11,599 bases of DNA, from contig JBEKHI010000275.1 of NCBI GenBank assembly GCA_050012355.1, forward strand, positions 1 to 11,599. The letters are read 5' to 3'. This document shows positions 6,166 through 11,599 of this stretch, one piece after another. Source of the DNA: JBEKHI01 sp050012355. Lineage in GTDB: Bacteria; Actinomycetota; Actinomycetes; Streptosporangiales; Streptosporangiaceae. The position numbers were made by a program, and so were the translations under genes. Position 1 is the first letter of the stretch, and each line of letters starts with the position of its first letter. The notes below the pieces were generated by a model. That model had not been told where the DNA came from and did not search any database. It worked only from the letters and a program-made list of their open reading frames with translations.

Positions 6166-6261
6166 CTGCAGCAGCCGCTTGACCTCAGCCAGCTCACTAC
6201 GGCGGCCGACGAAGCTGGTCAGCTCCGACGGCAGATTCCCGGTTACGCGCACCCCCGGCAC
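6166..6261 (-). pseudogene. N-terminal remnant of a LuxR/AfsR-like STAND ATPase regulator
   Basis: From GTG 6261 the minus strand reads VPGVRVTGNLPSELTSFVGR, followed by RSELAEVKRLL. NLPxELTSFVGRExEL is the hallmark opening of the NB-ARC/STAND ATPase module of actinobacterial LuxR and SARP regulators, and it normally runs straight on into a strand and the Walker A P-loop (VTLTGxGGxGKT). Here the frame stays open to 5779, but after KRLLQ it turns into unrelated Ser/Arg/Gly-rich sequence; there is no P-loop. The gene is therefore broken after about 32 residues. It begins 20 bp downstream of the sigma-factor stop, in the same direction. The matching C-terminal piece is at 5558-5752. Confidence 0.7.
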
Positions 6262-6281
6262 GATAACAAATCCGCGCCTGG

Positions 6282-7427
6282 TCAGCCGCGCGGCTGCGCG
6301 TTGAGCCGGGCGGCCTGCCGGGTGAGGTGGTCGCGTTCGGGGAGGCTGGGCGCCGATCGGGCGGCTTCGGCGTAGAGCCGTGCCGCAGTGGCTGGGTCAC
6401 CGGAGCGCTCGCGCAGGTACGCCTCGACGGCGGCGTAGCGAGGCAGGGCGGGGTCGAGCTCCGCCAGGGCGGCCAGGCCGGCCCGCGGCCCGGCCGCCTC
6501 TCCGACCGCGACGGCCCGGTTGAGCCGGGCCACCGGGCTATCGGTGAGGCTCACCAGTTCGTCGTACCACTCGACGATCTGCACCCAGTCAGTCTCCTGC
6601 GCCGCCTGGGCGTCGGCGTGCAGCGCGGCGATTGCGGCCTGGGCCTGAAACTCGCCTAGGCGGTCGCGACTGAGGGCTGCCTGGAGCACGTCGACGCCTT
6701 CGGCGATCAGGCGGGTGTTCCACTGGCCGCGGTCCTGCTCGGCAAGCGGCACCAGCCTGCCGTCGGGGCCGGTCCGGGCCGGGCGCCGGGCGTGATGGAG
6801 CAGCATGAGCGCGAGCAGGCCCGCGATCTCCTCATCGTGGGCCTGGGCCGCCAGCTGGCGAGTGAGCCGGATCGCCTCGCTGGCGAGGTCGACGTCGCCG
6901 GAGTAGCCCTCGTTGAAGACCAGGTAGAGCACGCGCAGCACCGTGGCGAGGTCACCGGGCTGGTTGAACCGGATGCCGGAGACGGTCCGCTTGGCCCGGC
7001 TGATCCGCTGGGCCATGGTCGCCTCCGGCACGAGGTAGGCCTGCGCGATCTGGCGCGTGGTCAGGCCGCCGACCGCGCGCAGCGTGAGCGCGACGGCCGA
7101 AGCCGGTGTCAGGGACGGGTGCGCGCACAGGAAGTACAGCTGGAGCGTGTCGTCCGTCACCTCGCCCGAGCCGGGCACGGGCTCGCTCTCGACGCGGTCC
7201 TCGCGGTGCCGTCGGGAGGTATCGGCGCGGGCGGCGTCGAGGAACTTACGCCAGGCCACGGTGACCAGCCATCCCTTAGGGTCATGCGGCGGAGCATCCG
7301 GCCACCCGCGCACCGCCTCGACCAGGGCATCCTGCACGGCATCCTCGGCCGCCGCGAAGTCGGCTCCGCGACGGACGAGGATGCTGATCACGGTGGGGGT
7401 GAGGGTCCGCAGCAGGGCCTCGTCCAC
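6282..7427 (-). CDS. ECF42-type RNA polymerase sigma factor with C-terminal TPR-like extension
   Basis: 381 residues from GTG 7427. Region 2 is at about 20-70: ADFAAAEDAVQDALVEAVRG, then DPKGWLVTVAWRKFLDAARA, which binds the -10 element and core polymerase. Region 4 is at about 95-150: LYFLCAHPSLTPASAVALTL, LTTRQIAQAYLVPEATMAQR and ISRAKRTV, which recognises the -35. The remaining 220 residues (FNEGYSGDVDLASEAIRLTR, LMLLHHARR, WYDELVSLTDSPVARLNRAV, then repeated helix pairs) form the long TPR-like extension characteristic of group ECF42 and absent from ordinary ECF factors. Members of this group have no classical anti-sigma factor; the C-terminal extension is thought to control activity, and they are encoded with DGPF proteins. 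That partner lies 6 bp upstream, with the GGAG ribosome site for this gene overlapping the partner's stop, so translation is coupled. Confidence 0.92.
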   Translation of the reverse strand: MDEALLRTLTPTVISILVRRGADFAAAEDAVQDALVEAVRGWPDAPPHDPKGWLVTVAWRKFLDAARADTSRRHREDRVESEPVPGSGEVTDDTLQLYFLCAHPSLTPASAVALTLRAVGGLTTRQIAQAYLVPEATMAQRISRAKRTVSGIRFNQPGDLATVLRVLYLVFNEGYSGDVDLASEAIRLTRQLAAQAHDEEIAGLLALMLLHHARRPARTGPDGRLVPLAEQDRGQWNTRLIAEGVDVLQAALSRDRLGEFQAQAAIAALHADAQAAQETDWVQIVEWYDELVSLTDSPVARLNRAVAVGEAAGPRAGLAALAELDPALPRYAAVEAYLRERSGDPATAARLYAEAARSAPSLPERDHLTRQAARLNAQPRG

Positions 7428-7433
7428 CGCGTG

Positions 7434-7841
7434 TCACTCCGTGATGGTCGGGGGCTCGCCCAGGAACGGGCGCAGCTCGAGCCACTCATGGATCGGTTTC
7501 CCGCCCGCACCGGGAGCCGCGGACAGCTCGCCGGCCAGTTCCAGCGCCCGCTCGTAGGTTTCGACGTCGATCACCATCCAGCCGGCGATCAGGTCCTTGG
7601 TCTCCGCGAACGGGCCGTCGGTGACCGGTGGCCGCCCCTCGCCGTCGTAGCGGACGAACGTGCCCTCCGGGGAGAGCGCCTGACCGTCGACGAACTCGCC
7701 GGTGCCCTCGAGCCGAGCGGCGAAATCCTGCATGTACTTGATGTGGGCCGAAATCTCCTCCGGCGTCCACTTGTCCATCGGCACGTCGTTGACCGCTGCC
7801 GGCGCGCCCCGGTAGTGCTTGAGGAGCAGGTACTTGGCCAT
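7434..7841 (-). CDS. YCII/DGPF-domain protein, ECF42 partner
   Basis: 135 residues starting MAKYLLLKHYRGAP. Two adjacent ATGs (7844, 7841) follow taaggag; 7841 has the better spacing. An in-frame codon at 7919 would add a charged, unlikely tail and run into the preceding stop. Features are strand 1 (KYLLLKHY), the helix EEISAHIKYMQDFAARLEGT, and TDGPFAETKDLIAGWMVIDV with the diagnostic DGPF at residues 75-78 followed by E-x-K and a G-W-x-x strand, as in YCII-related (PhnB/DGPF) dimers. DGPF proteins are regularly encoded beside ECF42 sigma factors; whether they sense a ligand, act as enzymes or are regulon members is not settled. It precedes the sigma gene by 6 bp. Confidence 0.9.
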   Translation of the reverse strand: MAKYLLLKHYRGAPAAVNDVPMDKWTPEEISAHIKYMQDFAARLEGTGEFVDGQALSPEGTFVRYDGEGRPPVTDGPFAETKDLIAGWMVIDVETYERALELAGELSAAPGAGGKPIHEWLELRPFLGEPPTITE

Positions 7842-7918
7842 CATGTTCTCCTTAGTGCGGTACGACCCCTTGTGGTCGCGTTCACTCCGGGGACGGAGCT
7901 GTGCGCGGATTCTCGACA

Positions 7919-8440
7919 TCAGCTGCCTGTTGCGCCATCGATGCGCTCGCGTAGCAGGTCGGCGTGGCCGTTGTGGCGTGCGTACTCCTCGACCATGTGG
8001 GTGTACACCCAGCGCACGCTCATGTCCGTGCGACGTCGCGGGTGGAAAAACGTCTCGTCCAGCTCGTGGCCCGCGGTGGCCTGGCGGACGAGCTCGATCT
8101 CATCCTGGTAGACCGCGAAATCATGCTCGGCGTCGGCCGTGTCCACCCGGTCAAAATCGCCGTCGGGGTCGGCCTCGCTGCAATACAAGAAGGCGATGTC
8201 CTGTCCCCCGACCCGGCGGCGGAACCAGCTGCGCTCGACCTCGGTCAGGTGACGCACGAGCCCGAGCAGCGACATGCTCGACGGCGGGGCGGCTCGCTGC
8301 CGGAGTTGCTCCTCGGTTAGCCCGCTGCACTTGCTCAGTAGGGTCTGGCGGTGGAAGTCCAGCCATGCCTCCAGCGTCTGCCGCTCATCGGCGGCAAGAG
8401 GCACAGACTGGCGGGTGGCCGACGGCGCTGTCCATGGCAT
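7919..8440 (-). CDS. DinB/DUF664 family protein (mycothiol-dependent enzyme superfamily)
   Basis: 173 residues, four-helix-bundle type. Characteristic pieces: ERQTLEAWLDFHRQTLLSKC, the GLTEEQLRQRAAPPSSMSLL turn, LGLVRHLTEVERSWF and, near the C-terminus, WVYTHMVEEYARHNGHADLL. The likely metal site is His64 in VRHL together with His156 and His159 in ARHNGHADL, matching the pattern of DUF664 proteins. The superfamily contains mycothiol S-transferases and related thiol-dependent enzymes of actinobacteria; the actual substrate here is unknown. It is in the same direction as the DGPF and sigma genes, 77 bp upstream of the DGPF start, and probably in one operon or regulon with them. A functional link to thiol chemistry or stress is inference. 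Confidence 0.85.
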   Translation of the reverse strand: MPWTAPSATRQSVPLAADERQTLEAWLDFHRQTLLSKCSGLTEEQLRQRAAPPSSMSLLGLVRHLTEVERSWFRRRVGGQDIAFLYCSEADPDGDFDRVDTADAEHDFAVYQDEIELVRQATAGHELDETFFHPRRRTDMSVRWVYTHMVEEYARHNGHADLLRERIDGATGS

Positions 8441-8483
8441 GACACCAGCATTCCGTCACCGGCCCCAGCCCGGCAAACGAGAT

Positions 8484-8627
8484 TTATGCCTGATCGTGCA
8501 GAGCAGGTGCTGACCTCAACAGCACCGATGCCGCATGGGCCCGGCTGGCGATGAACTCATAGATGGCCTGCCGGGTACCGACGTCGACCGTATCGGTACG
8601 CAAGTGCCCCGTCCCCTCGTCGTCCAT
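8484..8627 (-). pseudogene. Possible 47-codon gene or gene remnant upstream of the DinB operon
   Basis: ATG 8627 to TAA 8484, not preceded by a ribosome site; an in-frame TAG lies five codons before the ATG. The product begins MDDEGTGHLRTDTVDVGTRQ, then AIYEFIASRAHAASVLL. Third positions are G or C in most of the first 37 codons and then the bias falls off, as if a real coding segment ended near 8515 and was joined to noncoding DNA. The helical TRQAIYEFIASR segment recalls the first helix of small winged-helix regulators, but it is too short to classify. It is 43 bp upstream of the DinB gene on the same strand. Confidence 0.3.
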
Positions 8628-8993
8628 GCCACGTCGGTCGCGCTAGGGACGAGGCGTTCCCGGTCCGCATACCACACGGACCTTATATTCCCAACCACCC
8701 CCCACGACTATAAGCAAGTAAAAAGGCCCCAACCTGGCCCGCTGATGATATAGCTGTCAAAGCGTGATGGTCCAGCGTTCAACCGGGGGATCGACCTAAT
8801 TGAACGACAAATTAGTATCGGTAACAACAATATCAGCCGTCGCAACTTTAACCATCGCGCGGCCCCGTGAATCTGTGCTCAAACGCCTCTTAAAGTAGAG
8901 CGGAGACACATTCCAGAGTTTGCGGCGTGTCGTTGCGGCCGACCGGTTTAGTGCGGTATCGCCCGGTTGCGTCGCTGCCCATGCATTCGAATT

Positions 8994-9053
8994 ATTATGG
9001 TTGGTGTGGCACTACCCAGAAAAGAGTATGGGTAATGTCGCACCAACCATGAT
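8994..9053. repeat. 60-bp inverted repeat, 25-bp arms with 10-nt loop
   Basis: 8994-9018 pairs with 9029-9053. Of 25 positions, 21 are Watson-Crick pairs, three are G-U wobbles (if RNA) and one is a mismatch. The longest uninterrupted part is atggttggtg facing caccaaccat. The loop is gaaaagagta. No gene adjoins it on either side, so it is not an obvious terminator. It could be a folded small RNA, a protein binding site or a decayed element. Confidence 0.6.
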
Positions 9054-9163
9054 CACCGGGCACGACAGCAGGGCGAGATGGCACGGATGTCCGATTCGCG
9101 AACCCTCCGCGCGCCTGCCGGTGCTGGAGTAAATCAACGACAGGGTCCGCAACACGCCGTATT

Positions 9164-9191
9164 TTGACATGTTTCCCGGGAAGGTTAGGAC
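9164..9191 (+). promoter_or_regulatory. Candidate housekeeping promoter for the ABC gene
   Basis: TTGACA at 9164-9169, a 16-bp spacer, then taggac at 9186-9191, close to the actinobacterial principal sigma consensus TTGACx-N16-18-TAGxxT (the last base differs). It would give a leader of about 150 nt before the ATG at 9351. Confidence 0.45.
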
Positions 9192-9350
9192 GGCGAAGGG
9201 CCTTCTAAGCGACGCCGACTATTGCCCGGCCGGTGAGGCCGCAAATACCCTTGAGCCACAGGCGGCGTTAGCACCGGGAGCGAGCCCGCATTAAGCGGGA
9301 TAACGGCGAGCCGACGGGGAAGCACGCCAGCCGGCAGGAGGTCCGCCGTC

Positions 9351-10259
9351 ATGCATCCCGGTCCAGGTCCAGGCCCTCCCATGATGCGCGCGTTCATGAA
9401 CGATCCCACGCTGACCAAGCAGCAGGTGAGGCGAGGCACCGTCGCCAGGATCTCGAGGTATGCGCGGCCCTATCGGTGGGACCTGATTATCTTCCTGCTG
9501 GCAGCCGCGATGGACGCGGTGATAACGGTGACGATCCCGGTGCTGCTCGGGGTGGTGATCGACCGCGGTGTACTGCCGCGGCGGGCCAGTGTCGTGCTGG
9601 GGATCGCCGCCGTCGTCGCCGGGCTGGCGATACTGGACGGGTTCCTCAACTTCGTTCAGCGCTGGTATACCGCGCGGGTCGGCGAAGGCCTTGTCTATGA
9701 CCTGCGTACCGAGGTGTTCGCTCACGTGCAGCGGCAGCCGATCGCGTTCTTCACCCGGGCGCAGACCGGCTCGCTGGTCAGCAGGCTGAACAGCGATGTC
9801 ATCGGCGCGCAGCAGGCGCTGACCTCAACACTGGTGTCCACGGTGTCGAGCTCGCTCCAGGTGATCCTGGTGCTGATCACGATGGCCTATTTCTCGTGGC
9901 TGGTCACGATCATCGCGCTTGTGCTGATACCGATGTTCATCATCCCGGCGCGCCTGATCGGGCGCAGGCTGCAGCGGCTGACCAGGGAGTCAATGCAACT
10001 CGACGCGGCCATGGGATCGACGATGACGGAGCGGTTCAACGTCGCGGGCGCGATGCTGGCGAAGCTGTTCGGACGGTCGCGGGAGGAGATCGGCCTGTTC
10101 GCCGAGCGAGCGGCAAAGGTGAGGGACGTCGGCGTGCTCCAGGCGATGTACGGCAGCACGCTGTTCATCGCGCTGACGTTGCTGGCATCCCTGTCCACGG
10201 CGGTGATCTACGGCGCGGGCGGCGAGGTTCAACACCTTCCTCGTCGTCGCGAGCCATGA
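9351..10259 (+). pseudogene. Truncated ABC exporter: transmembrane domain only
   Basis: It starts at ATG 9351, nine bases after AGGAGG. The residues form the type I exporter membrane domain (ABC_membrane): TM1 about 45-70 (WDLIIFLLAAAMDAVITVTI), TM2 about 80-104, the coupling-helix region LVYDLRTEVFAHVQRQPIAF and TGSLVSRLNSDVIGAQQAL, TM3-TM4 about 155-205, then RESMQLDAAMGSTMTERFNV and TM5 ending AVIYGAGG. In family members the GG continues into an extracellular loop, TM6, a linker and a roughly 250-residue ATPase; typical length is about 580-620 residues. Here the sequence changes abruptly after GAGG to EVQHLPRRREP and stops at 10259. No Walker A, signature or Walker B motif follows, so it cannot work as a transporter. 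The cut coincides with entry into the unrelated open frame at 10206-10749, indicating a deletion junction near 10225. Confidence 0.8.
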
Positions 10260-10749
10260 CTTCGAGGAGTCGGCCACCGAGGAGGAACTCGCGGCGATCC
10301 CCGAGTCGCTGCGCGAGGATTGGGCAGCGCAGCAGATCTGCCTGAGCTATGACCTGAGCGTGGTCGGGAACCGGTGGATCGACATCTTCCTCAGCGCCGG
10401 CCTGAGCCCGCACCGCGTCCACCACGTGCTGCCGTGGCAGGGCTCAGGGTTCGCCAACCTCGCCAGCGAGGATACGGTCAGGGAGGTGTGCGCGGGAGTC
10501 GGTATCGCGTGGGAACGTCCCCGGAACCTGATCTTCGGACGCTTCCCGGCCGTGATGAAGCACTACCTTCTCTGCCCCGCGAAGCAGCCGCCGCCCCCAC
10601 CGCCCTCCTTCCTCCCCGGCCCGCCGCCTCCGTCTGCATCTCCGCCTCCCGGCGGCATGGTTCCCGGGCAGCCTTCTTCGTCGGCCAGGCATCAGCTCGG
10701 AACGCTCGTCCGCTACGCGGCCGACGGCTGGCGAGGAATCGGCGTCTGA
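10206..10749 (+). pseudogene. 5'-truncated open frame of unknown family, proline-rich C-terminus
   Basis: This frame opens after a TGA at 10203 and lacks any ATG/GTG until GTG 10360, which has no good ribosome site. Upstream of that codon the protein already looks real: RFNTFLVVASHDFEESATEE, LAAIPESLREDWAAQQICLS, then, past 10360, NRWIDIFLSAGLSPHRVHHV, LPWQGSGFANLASEDTVREV and FGRFPAVMKHYLL. From about 10585 the codons give a Pro-rich tract (QPPPPPPSFLPGPPPPSASP) and a short end. I do not recognise the family. The alternation of helices and strands suggests a compact soluble domain. It has probably lost its start by the same deletion that truncated the ABC gene. Alternative: a small protein starting at 10360 (130 residues). 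Confidence 0.45.
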
Positions 10750-10758
10750 CCGGACGCC
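10741..10758 (+). terminator. Short hairpin overlapping the stop of the unknown frame
   Basis: ggcgtc, loop tgaccg, gacgcc: a 6-bp GC stem containing the TGA at 10747-10749. It is weak and has no T-run, but it lies at the gene end before the kinase gene. Confidence 0.25.
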
Positions 10759-10863
10759 CTCTGGTTCGTAGGGATCAAACTCCCATATCGCCTCCAACTG
10801 CTACTATCTCGCGTGAGTGACCAGTGGCCAGCACGGGGTTCTAGGAACGCTGGAGGACGAGAG

Positions 10864-11599
10864 GTGCCCTTCACCGGCTCCGATGGTTTTGAGGCGAATT
10901 CACAGGTAGCGAACTATCTGATTATCGAGGAAATCGGCCGGGGCGGCATGGCGGTGGTCTACCACGCCCACGAGGTCGGGCTCGATCGCCGGGTGGCCCT
11001 GAAGATCCTGTCCGGTGATGTCAGGAGCAACCGCGCCTTCCGGGAACGGTTCCTTCGGGAGTCCAAGGCCGCCGCCGCGGTCGACCACCCCAACATTCTC
11101 CCGATCTACGACGCTGGCGAAGCCGAGGACGTTTTCTTTATCGCGATGCGCTATGTCAGCGACCGGGATCTGGGCAGCCTGCTTGAACGAGTAGGCCCGT
11201 TGCCCCTCGCACGCGCCGTGAGCATCACCGCTCAGGTAGCGTCCGCGCTGGACGCGGCGCACGCCCGCGGGCTGGTGCACCGCGATGTGAAGCCTGCCAA
11301 CATACTGCTCGGCGACGTCGCGGAAAGCGACAGCGGCGACCACGTCTATCTATCGGATTTCGGAATCAGCTTGCTGGCGGGAGCGCCAGTCGTCCAGGCC
11401 CGCGGCGGCAGGTCCGGCGCCGCGGGCGTGCCTGGCCTGACAGTCACCGACGAATGCGTGGGCACCGTCAATTACGCGGCTCCCGAGCAACTTCTGGACG
11501 CGGACGTGGACGGGCGCGCGGATGCCTATTCACTGGCCTGCGTGTTCTTCGAGATGCTTTCCGGCCGGCCGCCCTTCACCGGAGAGTACGACGAGTCCG
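10864..11599 (+). CDS. PknB-like Ser/Thr protein kinase, N-terminal catalytic domain (cut by window edge)
   Basis: It starts at GTG 10864 with GGAGG seven bases upstream (MPFTGSDGFEANSQVANYLI). It is open through the window end, so 245 residues are visible. Kinase subdomains in order: glycine loop IGRGGMAVVY (24-33), VALKIL with ATP-binding Lys47, helix C Glu66 in FLRESKAA, DHPNILPIYDAGE, catalytic loop HRDVKPANILL with Asp141 and Asn146, SDFGIS with metal-binding Asp165, an activation loop of about 30 residues rich in Gly/Ala, then GTVNYAAPEQL and SGRPPFTG. All catalytic residues are present, so it is active by sequence. It is the Hanks-type, PknB-like class common in actinobacteria; any membrane segment or sensor domain would be downstream, outside the window. 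It transfers phosphate to Ser/Thr of unknown targets. It follows the broken ABC locus by 114 bp, on the same strand. Confidence 0.95.
   Translation, partial: MPFTGSDGFEANSQVANYLIIEEIGRGGMAVVYHAHEVGLDRRVALKILSGDVRSNRAFRERFLRESKAAAAVDHPNILPIYDAGEAEDVFFIAMRYVSDRDLGSLLERVGPLPLARAVSITAQVASALDAAHARGLVHRDVKPANILLGDVAESDSGDHVYLSDFGISLLAGAPVVQARGGRSGAAGVPGLTVTDECVGTVNYAAPEQLLDADVDGRADAYSLACVFFEMLSGRPPFTGEYDES

Larger units (their letters stand above)
8628..9350. other. Long gene-free spacer, partly AT-rich
   Basis: No convincing gene in 723 bp. Part of it (about 8690-8910) is clearly poorer in G+C than the flanking genes, with runs such as aaaaagg and taacaacaatatc. It contains a small AT inverted repeat (ctaatt at 8796-8801 facing aattag at 8810-8815), a long hairpin (8994-9053), a promoter candidate (9164-9191) and a GC-rich leader before the ABC gene with short hairpins (cccgcattaagcggg near 9287-9301). 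It may be acquired or regulatory DNA. Confidence 0.5.

Noticed and set aside
6792..8111. 439-residue plus-strand open frame
   Set aside because: Shadow of the ECF42, DGPF and DinB genes, which are supported by conserved motifs on the other strand.
8738..8760. TTGACA on the minus strand at 8755-8760 as a promoter
   Set aside because: No TAxxxT-like -10 at 16-18 bp; the only TATA-like word is three bases away.
8920..9132. 70-residue plus-strand open frame across the hairpin region
   Set aside because: No ribosome site, crosses the long inverted repeat, codon use unlike real genes here.
1..11599. CRISPR arrays, tRNA or rRNA genes
   Set aside because: No regularly spaced direct repeats, and no cloverleaf or rRNA-like sequence was recognised on either strand.

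Overview
The window is GC-rich with strongly G/C-ending codons. It uses GTG as well as ATG starts, with AGGAGG-type ribosome sites. Roadblock/LC7 proteins, a PATAN-type regulator, an ECF42-type sigma factor with its DGPF (YCII-like) partner, a mycothiol-type DinB protein, a PknB-like kinase and a decayed LuxR/STAND regulator all point to a chromosomal segment of a filamentous or related actinomycete. The genus cannot be fixed from this sequence.

Layout. 1-209 is the start of a GNAT acetyltransferase (minus, cut by the window edge). 303-1188 is a tight plus-strand pair: a two-helix membrane protein (DUF1003-like) and a small protein that may have an ADP-ribosyltransferase-like fold. 1283-1939 is a 1-Cys peroxiredoxin with a palindrome upstream and a strong terminator downstream. 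2051-3307 is a class C beta-lactamase-like serine hydrolase. 2966-4876 is a minus-strand operon of roadblock-like protein, PATAN protein and MglB-type roadblock protein. A paralogue of the first of these (5127-5498) is transcribed divergently. The last gene of the operon runs antisense into the hydrolase gene, apparently because of a one-base frame change.

5549-6281 holds no intact gene. It carries the two ends of a LuxR-family STAND ATPase regulator, and between them a 303-bp segment bounded by 28-bp inverted repeats, which looks like a small non-autonomous mobile element. 6282-8440 is an operon read leftward: DinB-like protein, DGPF protein, ECF42 sigma factor. 8441-9350 is a long gap, relatively AT-rich in places. 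It holds a possible 47-codon gene remnant, a 25-bp hairpin and a plausible housekeeping promoter for the next gene. 9351-10749 is a broken locus: the membrane domain of an ABC exporter is cut inside its fifth helix and joined to an unrecognised open frame lacking a start codon. 10864-11599 is the catalytic domain of a Ser/Thr protein kinase, cut by the window edge.

The intact genes describe small signalling and stress modules: a roadblock/PATAN switch without a visible GTPase, an ECF sigma factor with its partner, and peroxide detoxification. They are interspersed with two decayed loci, which suggests an accessory or rearranging part of the chromosome. The most unusual items are the GTPase-less roadblock cluster, the inverted-repeat element inside the LuxR remnant, and the ABC transporter deletion junction.
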